A stretch of DNA of 13,979 bases from F23-D06 sp045116675. GTDB taxonomy: Bacteria; Bacteroidota; Bacteroidia; Bacteroidales; WCHB1-69. The translations under genes were made by a program, and so were the position numbers. The first letter of the stretch is position 1, and each line of letters begins with the position of its first letter. The notes beneath the pieces were generated by a model, which was not told the origin of the DNA, did not search any database, and worked only from the letters and a program-made list of their open reading frames with translations. The DNA lies in NCBI GenBank assembly GCA_045116675.1, contig JBGUMF010000098.1, forward strand, positions 1 through 13,979, read 5' to 3'. This document shows positions 6,023 through 13,300 of this stretch, piece by piece.

Positions 6023-6531
6023 TAGAGGTTGCTGTTCCCGTTCTGGAGTTCCTCGTCGGTGGGTTCCATGCGGGTGATCGTGTCCACGAGGATGCGCACA
6101 GGCTCCAAGCGGGGATTGCTTGCCGGCGGGATGATTTTCTGCTCCGTATTTTCCATCGGCTGACTTTCGGGTGCATCGGCAACCGTTGCCGTCACATCAT
6201 CAATGTCCTCCGGAAGTGTGAAAACTACAATACGGGGATTCTCCTCTGCCACGGGCTCTATAACATCCGCCACCTCCGACGGCATGGTATCCACGCACAC
6301 AGCAACGATTTCCGGTTCGGGGAGAGCCGTTTGTTCCTGCGTTTGCGGACGGAGCAGGAAGTATGTGCTGACCGCCACCACGGAAACGGCCACGGCGGCA
6401 GCCGACACCCATATCAAGAGCGTGCTTGTCTTCGCGCCGGAATAGGCCAGAAAGCTCTTCCATGCGGAAGGCTTGTAAGAATAGTTGGCTTCTTCAACCT
6501 TGTTTTTAATCAATTCGTCGAACTCTGTCAT
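6019..6531 (-). CDS. Putative membrane anti-sigma factor
   Basis: 170 residues with one membrane segment at about 36-60 (LLIWVSAAAVAVSVVAVSTYF). The N-terminal cytoplasmic part (MTEFDELIKNKVEEANYSYK, then PSAWKSFLAYSG) has the form common to Bacteroidota proteins encoded after ECF sigma genes. The part beyond the membrane, about 110 residues, is rich in Glu, Pro, Val and Thr with little predicted fold. There is no HxxxCxxC zinc anti-sigma motif and no FecR domain. The ATG at 6531 overlaps the sigma stop by four bases (ATGA), so the pair is translationally coupled. The role of holding the sigma factor at the membrane is inferred from context. Confidence 0.72.
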   Translation of the reverse strand: MTEFDELIKNKVEEANYSYKPSAWKSFLAYSGAKTSTLLIWVSAAAVAVSVVAVSTYFLLRPQTQEQTALPEPEIVAVCVDTMPSEVADVIEPVAEENPRIVVFTLPEDIDDVTATVADAPESQPMENTEQKIIPPASNPRLEPVRILVDTITRMEPTDEELQNGNSNLY

Positions 6532-7091
6532 AATTCATTCCACTTTTCAATTTCGTTTTTCAAGCGGGTGCGGGCCGCATTGACATGCCACGCGGAGGTG
6601 CCCTCCGTGATGCCCATCTGTTGCGCGATTTCGGCGTGGGAGCAGTTCTCAAACACAAAGAGGTTGAAAACCGTCCGCGTCATCGGGGGCAGCTTCTGGA
6701 TCAGCGCGACCAGCTCGTCGGCGGACATCTTGCCCACGGCCACGTTCACATCGTACCCGATGGCTCCCGACTCCGACCAGTCGGCCAGGTCGGCCATGTC
6801 CACCTTGGGGTCGTACTTGCGCCGGTAGTCAATCGCCGCATGGACCATCACCCGTTTCATCCACGATTCAAAAGAACCTGCGTCTTCTTTGTATTTATCG
6901 AGGTTGGAAAACACTTTTAAGAAACCCTCGTTGAGCATATCATCCGCCTCGTCGGTGCTGCTGGCGTACCGCATACAAAGCCGGTACATCGCGGGATAGA
7001 AATGCCGGAACAGCTTGTGTTGTGCCCGGCGGTTGCCCTTTCGACAGCCTTCTATCCATTGCAGCACTTCCGAATCTTTTGGCGCACTCAT
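6528..7091 (-). CDS. ECF-type RNA polymerase sigma factor
   Basis: 187 residues. Region 2 spans about 22-95 with the core-binding signature DEADDMLNEGFLKVFSNLD and region 2.4-like FESWMKRVMVHAAIDYRRK. Region 4 spans about 128-182, with LPPMTRTVFNLFVFENCSHA followed by EIAQQMGITEGTSAWHVNAA, the helix-turn-helix that reads the -35/-33 element. There is no region 3 or 1.1, which is the ECF layout, and the length is normal for the group. The ATG at 7091 is close to a -7 box at 7097-7104, so the transcript may have almost no leader. The target genes are unknown; autoregulation is possible but not shown. Confidence 0.92.
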   Translation of the reverse strand: MSAPKDSEVLQWIEGCRKGNRRAQHKLFRHFYPAMYRLCMRYASSTDEADDMLNEGFLKVFSNLDKYKEDAGSFESWMKRVMVHAAIDYRRKYDPKVDMADLADWSESGAIGYDVNVAVGKMSADELVALIQKLPPMTRTVFNLFVFENCSHAEIAQQMGITEGTSAWHVNAARTRLKNEIEKWNEL

Positions 7092-7096
7092 TAATA

Positions 7097-7104
7097 CAAA
7101 CGTA
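7097..7104 (-). promoter_or_regulatory. Bacteroidota -7 box just upstream of the sigma gene
   Basis: On the minus strand TACGTTTG matches TAnnTTTG exactly. Its last base is six bases from the ATG at 7091, so transcription would start at or next to the start codon. No TTTG -33 element is obvious. Upstream lies the T7/A7 tract at 7138-7152. Confidence 0.4.
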
Positions 7105-7137
7105 ATTTCAGTGAAGAATCTTGGGTATTAAAACTGA

Positions 7138-7152
7138 TTTTTTTCAAAAAAA
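7138..7152. other. T7-C-A7 palindrome between the porin-like gene and the sigma gene
   Basis: Seven T, one C and seven A on the plus strand, adjacent to the stop codon of the porin-like gene (7153-7155). It can pair as an A/T hairpin followed by no GC stem, so it is a weak terminator at best; an A-tract upstream of the sigma promoter is an alternative reading. Confidence 0.3.
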
Positions 7153-8187
7153 TTATATGTGGGTGATCAATTCCAATATCAGGCGGTCCTGATCGCAGGG
7201 TGTGCCCTTATGGAAGAAGTTTTTCTCGTAGTTGACACGGATGCCCGCCCGGAGAGGGGATTCCACGAAGATGAGGGTTACCCCGGCGGTGATTCTCTGG
7301 CGATACGGTTCCAGCACATAGATCCCGTCATCTGCCAGCTTGCCGTTGCAATTGGGGGTGATGGCATCATAGCGCACGCCCAGCGCCAGATGGTTCAACC
7401 ATTTCTTTTCTATCGGAATCTTATAAAAGGCAAAACCGTAAAACGCGTGCGTCGGGGCGAAGAGTCTGTCACTATACCATTTATATATATACTCCGCTTC
7501 CAGATGCAGGCCATTCCAGTCGTAGGCCAGCTCGAAATCGGTGTTGTGCGTACGGAGGGCTTCCGGCTTCACCGCCGCATAATCAAGTGACAGGCGCAGA
7601 CCCTTCACAAACTCAAAAGTGCCGCGCACCACATAGTTCATATTCTTCTGGAACTGCATCTGCTTATGGAAACCTCCGCTGTTGAAAACGCCGGCCTTGA
7701 TTTCAAACGGCACCACCTTGTCCCATTTGTACGCCACAACGCCACCCACATCGCTCCACGCCGTAATCTTCTGAGTCAGGAACGATTTGTCGGAGAAATA
7801 ATACTGGTATGGTGACAGCAGATTCTCGCTGCTGAAGGGCATCTTGTCGTAGCCGATGAGAAAAGAGAGCCCCTTGACGGGCTTGAACTGGGCGAAGATG
7901 GCCACCGGCGAGAAGGCACCGCCGTAAGTCAGGTCCACGAGCGCCATATAGGAGAACATCGGGTGGACGCTGCCACTCACCCCGATGCGGGTGTGGCGCA
8001 ACTCGAAATGATGCGCGTTGATATTCGTGTTGTATTCGTACCGTCCGAGAACCGTAGCCGTGAACTTCGGGATATAGTCCTTTTTCGTAAACCGAGCCGG
8101 TGGAATAAGCGTGTCGCCGCCTTCGGCATAAAGCGAGACAAAAGCAAGAAACAAGAGCGGTAGCAGAATCAGTTTTTTCATCTTCAT
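7153..8187 (-). CDS. Outer-membrane porin-like protein (phosphate-selective porin O/P type)
   Basis: 344 residues. The N-terminus MKMKKLILLPLLFLAFVSLYA is a Sec signal peptide with likely cleavage after YA. The mature protein has many short amphipathic aromatic strands (FTATVLGRYEYNTNINAHHF, MFSYMALVDLTYGG, LHLEAEYIYKWYSDRLF) and ends in strands down to ELITHI, the pattern of a beta-barrel. The strand RHTRIGVSGSVHPMFSYMAL followed by GGAFSPVAIFAQFKPVKGLS and a DKMPFSSENL motif recalls the phosphate-selective porin O/P group. The substrate cannot be deduced. It lies 12 bases after the sugar transferase stop and is likely the last gene of the three-gene unit. An alternative start at the second Met (8181) would shorten it by two residues. 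Confidence 0.78.
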   Translation of the reverse strand: MKMKKLILLPLLFLAFVSLYAEGGDTLIPPARFTKKDYIPKFTATVLGRYEYNTNINAHHFELRHTRIGVSGSVHPMFSYMALVDLTYGGAFSPVAIFAQFKPVKGLSFLIGYDKMPFSSENLLSPYQYYFSDKSFLTQKITAWSDVGGVVAYKWDKVVPFEIKAGVFNSGGFHKQMQFQKNMNYVVRGTFEFVKGLRLSLDYAAVKPEALRTHNTDFELAYDWNGLHLEAEYIYKWYSDRLFAPTHAFYGFAFYKIPIEKKWLNHLALGVRYDAITPNCNGKLADDGIYVLEPYRQRITAGVTLIFVESPLRAGIRVNYEKNFFHKGTPCDQDRLILELITHI

Positions 8188-8199
8188 AAAACGGGAAAT

Positions 8200-8787
8200 T
8201 CAATGTACGATGGCAGCAAAGGTTTGGAAAATAAGTTTCACATCCTCCCACAACGACTGGTTCTGTATATATTCCAGATTCAGGACGAGTTTGGCGGGCA
8301 TCACTTCGTCGATGTAGGTCTGTTCGGGATTGTCGGAGCGGGCCAATATTTCACTCTCATGCACGTAACGCACAGAGGCGTAGTCGGTGAGGCCGGGCCG
8401 CACGCTGAGCACCTTCAGCTGCTCGGGCGTGTACATGTCCACGTATTTCCGCACCTCGGGCCGCGGGCCCACGATGCTCATGTCGCCCTTGATGATATTG
8501 ACCAGCTGCGGAAACTCGTCCAGCTTGTATTTGCGGAGGAAATAGCCCACGCGTGTCACGCGGCTGTCGCGGTCGCCCACAGTGAGCAGGCCCTTCTTGT
8601 CGGAGCCTGTCCGCATGGTACGGAACTTGTAGAGGGTGAAATCGCGGTTGTTGCGCCCCACCCTGCTCTGCCGGTACAGCACGCCACCCCGTGACTCAAT
8701 CACGATTGCCAAGGCGATGACAATCCACAAGGGGCTGAACACCACCAAGGCCAATAACGAACAGATTATGTCCAAGAGACGCTTCAT
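8200..8787 (-). CDS. Small PglC-like phosphoglycosyl transferase (bacterial sugar transferase family)
   Basis: 195 residues from the ATG at 8787; a GTG at 8790 lies directly before it and is the alternative start. The product should move a phospho-sugar from a UDP-sugar to undecaprenyl phosphate at the inner face of the inner membrane, the first step of glycan assembly. It has a single N-terminal re-entrant helix (about 3-30, with the Ser-Pro kink at S18-P19), RQSRVGRNNRDF, YKFRTM, the catalytic Asp-Glu dyad D90-E91 in KLDEFPQL, and IVGPRPE. This is the monotopic core enzyme without the extra helices of WcaJ-type proteins. No glycosyltransferases or flippases are seen nearby, so its sugar and glycan are unknown. 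Confidence 0.9.
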   Translation of the reverse strand: MKRLLDIICSLLALVVFSPLWIVIALAIVIESRGGVLYRQSRVGRNNRDFTLYKFRTMRTGSDKKGLLTVGDRDSRVTRVGYFLRKYKLDEFPQLVNIIKGDMSIVGPRPEVRKYVDMYTPEQLKVLSVRPGLTDYASVRYVHESEILARSDNPEQTYIDEVMPAKLVLNLEYIQNQSLWEDVKLIFQTFAAIVH

Positions 8788-8800
8788 CACTCGTCAGAAA

Positions 8801-10264
8801 TCAGTGATAACGCCAGTTTTCGTTAATCTCGCCGCCGAAATAGCTGTCGGGCTCCGTCTCGTAGATATCCGTCTGAGGCTGAATCTTTCTGACAAGACGC
8901 ATCTTCCAATTCGTATCGTGCACCTCACCATACTTGTTGGAGTGCAGCAATTCATAGTCGTTGCCCACTAACGACGGATCATAAAATATGAACTTGACAT
9001 TCGTCTGGTCATCCAGATAATAATAATGCCACACCTCATACGGGAAGGTAACGGGTTCGGAGGGCACCTCCTTGATATCGTTCGGCTGGCCATATTGCAG
9101 ATAGACGCGCCCGCGGTCGGTACGATAGCCTTTCACCTGCTTGCTACCGAAACGCTCCTGTACGTATGAGACCATTTTCTCGTATTTCTTCCATTCAGCC
9201 TCCGGATCGTTCGGGTTACGTGACAGCCAGAACGCATAGAAGAAACGCTGCAGCTGAGGTGTCTCTACGAGCTTCATGCGCTGCTCGAAGAACTCACGTT
9301 CCATGGCGTTGCTGATGGGATACAGGCAACGCACATTGTCTTCCAATTTTTTACGGTCCGTCATGCTGGCCACAAACGAGTCATCAATCACCACATCGTC
9401 ATACTGATGAATGTCCAACTTCATAGCAGGGTTGCTGCGCTGGAAGAACACCTTATTGACCAGGCAGAGACTGTCGTGCTCATCGTACAGTTCCACAACC
9501 ACATTGTAATTTCCTGACGGCAGTTTGAACACATTAAACTGGTCTATGATGAGAACCACTGGATCGGTATGCAGTTTTTTGGTTATCACATTGTTGGGCA
9601 ATGCCACCAGATGGTTGTCCGCATTTTCCACAAAGCACTTCGCCGTCAGCGGACGATTGTCACCCAGCTGCTTTTGCGTACCATACACCTCCACAGCAAA
9701 GGGCAGCGTGTATTGGGATTCGCGAACGTAATTATAATACAACGGAGGCAGGTTGAAGCCATATTTGACATACAAGCCCGGCGACACCGGCGCACTCATA
9801 TCCTCGAACAAAGAAATTCTCGACGAAGAAATCCTATCCGGCGGAAAGTTCAGGATAATTTGGTCTATGTATTTCAACATAGAGGAATCCTTATGTTTGT
9901 CAGTAAGGTAGAAATGCAGGAAATAGTCGCCGTTGGGCACGGGCAGGTTCTGGATGTCGGCGAAGTCGGGTTTCTCGGCCACGGACGTGTCGGCCAGCTG
10001 CTCACTGGAGAGGATATAGTGCAGGGTTTTCACCAGCGTATCCTGCCGCATCACATCCACGCGTATATCCACATCCGCCTCAAACAGGCCATTGTCGCTA
10101 CGAACGTACTGAACGGAATTGCCGCCCACGATGAACGTGAATTCGATGTAGGGCTGCCCCTTGTCAGAGCAATAGGCCTTGTGGCTGATGAAGGCTTTCA
10201 TATTCTGGGCGGACAAGGAAACAGAAACCAACAAAAAGAGCCACAGGATTATATATTTTCTCAT
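8801..10264 (-). CDS. GWxTD domain-containing exported protein
   Basis: 487 residues. A signal peptide covers about 1-19 (ILWLFLLVSVSLSAQ). Residues 25-285 are a beta-rich region of unrecognised fold. Residues about 325-440 are the GWxTD domain characteristic of Bacteroidota: QRFFYAFWLSRNPNDPEAEW at 339-358, GYRTDRGRVYLQYGQPNDI at 379-397 (GYRTD in place of GWxTD), PYEVWHYYYL at 408-417 and FIFYDP at 425-430. The family has no assigned biochemical role. It leads a tight unit with the sugar transferase (13-base gap) and the porin-like gene, and has its own -7 box and a preceding terminator. Export and the neighbours suggest a periplasmic or envelope job. Confidence 0.88.
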   Translation of the reverse strand: MRKYIILWLFLLVSVSLSAQNMKAFISHKAYCSDKGQPYIEFTFIVGGNSVQYVRSDNGLFEADVDIRVDVMRQDTLVKTLHYILSSEQLADTSVAEKPDFADIQNLPVPNGDYFLHFYLTDKHKDSSMLKYIDQIILNFPPDRISSSRISLFEDMSAPVSPGLYVKYGFNLPPLYYNYVRESQYTLPFAVEVYGTQKQLGDNRPLTAKCFVENADNHLVALPNNVITKKLHTDPVVLIIDQFNVFKLPSGNYNVVVELYDEHDSLCLVNKVFFQRSNPAMKLDIHQYDDVVIDDSFVASMTDRKKLEDNVRCLYPISNAMEREFFEQRMKLVETPQLQRFFYAFWLSRNPNDPEAEWKKYEKMVSYVQERFGSKQVKGYRTDRGRVYLQYGQPNDIKEVPSEPVTFPYEVWHYYYLDDQTNVKFIFYDPSLVGNDYELLHSNKYGEVHDTNWKMRLVRKIQPQTDIYETEPDSYFGGEINENWRYH

Positions 10265-10289
10265 AACAATATGTTTTTATTAGAGTGTG

Positions 10290-10297
10290 CAAAAATA
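10290..10297 (-). promoter_or_regulatory. Bacteroidota -7 box of the GWxTD unit
   Basis: On the minus strand TATTTTTG matches TAnnTTTG exactly, 25 bases from the ATG at 10264, giving a leader of roughly 20 bases. It follows the terminator T-run almost directly. No clear -33 TTTG is seen. Confidence 0.5.
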
Positions 10298-10300
10298 GTG

Positions 10301-10330
10301 AAAAAACGGGATTCTGTCATACGGTCCCGT
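10301..10330 (-). terminator. Rho-independent terminator after the giant activase gene
   Basis: Read on the minus strand, ACGGGA (10330-10325) pairs with TCCCGT (10311-10306) across a 13-base loop, and the T-run 10306-10301 follows at once. It begins eight bases after the stop codon at 10339. A second, competing hairpin ATACGG/CCGTAT (10319-10324 / 10327-10332) uses part of the same bases, but its two-base loop is unfavourable. Confidence 0.55.
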
Positions 10331-10338
10331 ATATTTTC

Positions 10339-13300
10339 TTACAACTCATTCTCAATCATAAAATGCAGCCGGTTGAAAACATTGGCCTCGCTGGTGCCGC
10401 CGTCAAAATCCAGAAACAGCATGTTCAGGTCGGGGTAGAACTGGCGTATTTTCTTTTCTATACCCTTGGCAATAATGTGGTTGGATATACACGCGAAGGG
10501 TTGCAGGCTGATGATGTTCTTCACGCCGCTTTCCGCCAGTGCCGACATCTCGGCCGGAATGAGCCACCCCTCGCCGAAATTGGCCGCCATATTGACAATG
10601 CGCGACGCCAGCTTCGCCTCGTGGAACATATCGGCAAAAGGACGATAATAGGGAAACGGCGCACATATTTTATCATAAGCCTTGGCATAATGGAAGATGA
10701 GCTTGTAGATGGCATCCGACACAAACAACGGCTGTTCCACCTCCTTGATATTCAGCTTTTTATTTATATGCTGATTGACAAAGCTATTCATAAAGAAGTT
10801 GTAAATGGAGGGTGCCACGACCTCCACGCCCTGGTCGGCGAGCCAGTCGAGTACATTCAGATGACCGAACTCGTTGTATTTGATGTAGATCTCGCCCACC
10901 ACGCCAATCTGCGGCAGCGGCTTGTTGCAATCCATGTTGGCCATATACTCCTTCACGGCCTCAGCCAGGAGCTTGCGCAGGCCTTTGTAGTCGCGCGCCT
11001 CGATGAGCGGAAACGATTTCTCGATGTATTTGAAACGGATTTCCTTGGCTATGCCCCGCTGCAGTTCCCGCGGGCGCGCCGCGTAATACATGCGCGACAG
11101 GCAGTCGGCGTACAGGAGGGAGAAAATCGCCGGCAGTGCCAGCTTCTTGGCATCCACCACAAAACCGGGCTGCTCGTTGGCCAGCGTGTTGCCCAAAGCC
11201 AGCGACAACACCGGCACCTGTTCAAAGCCAGCGGCCACTAACGCTTTTTTTATCAGCATGATATAATTCGTGGCACGACACTGTCCTCCCGTCTGGGTGA
11301 TGATAACCGCCACATCGTTCAAGTCATACTTCCCGCTACGCAATGCTTTAATCAAGCTGCCCACCACGATGGTAGCGGGATAGCAGACCTCGTTATTGGA
11401 GTACTGCAAGCCCAAGTCCACACACTCCTTGTCGCCCATCGGCAACACCACGAGCTTGTAACCCGCCATCTTGAAAAAGGTAGGGAAAAACTCCGTGTAA
11501 CCGGACGCAAACGTTGGGCCGAGAATGGTACGTCGGCGGTCAGCATTCTGGAAGGCTGGCGTAGTGACAAACGATTTGTTCATATCCATCTTGCGGCTGA
11601 ACTTCAGACTCTCCACCATGGAGCGCACGCGCAGGCGAAGCGAGCCGATATTGTTCACGTCATCCACCTTCAGCAGCGTGAAACTCTTGCCCTTACGATC
11701 CAGAATATCATGAGTTTCATCTATAATAAACGCATCCGGACCACAGCCGAAGGAGGTAATCATCATAAAATGCACGTTATCCGGGCTGTTGGCCACATAG
11801 TGTGCCGCCTTGAAAATGCGATTGGGATAGGTCCACTGCGTCACCGCGACCAGTTCCTTATAGACCTCCGTATTTTCCTCGTCAGCTACAAACTCCGTCA
11901 CCACATCAATGCCCATATCCGACAGCACGTCGGAGATCTTATGCTGGATCAGCGGATCGGCATGGTAGGGACGACCGGCCAGCACGACCACCATACGGTC
12001 GTGACGATGGGCCTCCCGCACAATCTCCTGTGCGCGCTGGTGCTGCTGCGCGATGAACGACTGCTGCGCCTTCACCGCGGCAGCGATGGCCCGCTCGGCG
12101 GGCTTCTTGTCCACCCCCAACGTGCGCAGATAGGCCTGACACCCTTTCCGCAAAAGTTCTTCGTTGTTGAGCGACACCACCGGCGCGTCAAACGGGATGT
12201 TAAAACGCTCCACCGTGTCGATGGCGTTCTTCATCACATCGGAATAGCCCGCCACAATGGGACAGTTATAGCTGTTACGCACCTGATCGTCCGCCTTCTG
12301 TTCCATCACAACATACGGATAAAAAATACGGTCCACTTTTTTCTTCGCCAAATCATACACATGGCCGTGCATCAGCTTGGCAGGGAAACAGATGTTCTCC
12401 GACATCACCGTATGGATACCCTGCTCATACAGCGGGTTGGTCGATTTGCCCGACAGCTGCACCCGGAAACCGCATTCGGAGAACAGCGCATGCCAGAAGG
12501 GATACAGCTCGAACATGCCCAGCGTACGCGGGATGCCGATGGTCAACGTGGCCTGTTTCTGTGGCACTATTGGCCGCTGGAACAACATTTTAAGCCGTTC
12601 ATGGTGCTGGTTCGTGCCCTTGCGCATCACCTCCGATTCGTTGGCAAATATCTTTTCACAATTGTTGCCGGAATAATAGCAACGGTTATTGGAGAATTTA
12701 TACTGGATAACGGTACATTGGTTGGCGCATCCCGGACAGGTCTGCTGCTCCGTTTCAAACTCGCGGATAGCCAGCAGTTCATCCAGCGTCAGCACCTGCG
12801 TGACCGGCTGTTCCTTGGCAAAAAGGGCACAACCGTAGGCGCCCATCAGTTCCGGGATGTCGGAGAAGCGGACATCGCGGCCCGTGAGCAGCTCCAACGC
12901 ACGCACCACCGCCAAATTCTTGAAAGTGCCGCCCTGCACTACAATATGGTCTCCAAGTTCTTCTATCTTTCTTAATTTTAAAACTTTAAACAGACAATTC
13001 TTGATCACGGAATAGGCGAAACCGGCGGAGATGTCTTCGGGGGTGGTACCCTCGCGCATGGCCTGCTTCACCTTGGAGTTCATAAACACCGTACAACGCG
13101 TGCCCAAGTCGTAGGGATGTTTCGCCTCGCAGGCTATCCGGGCAAAATCCGCCACCGTATAGCCCAACATCTTGGCAAAAGTCTCTATAAACGAGCCACA
13201 TCCCGACGAGCAAGCCTCATTGATTTCCAGACGGCGGATAGCCTGATGCTCCACAAAGATGGCCTTCATATCCTGACCGCCAATATCGAGAATAAACGAC

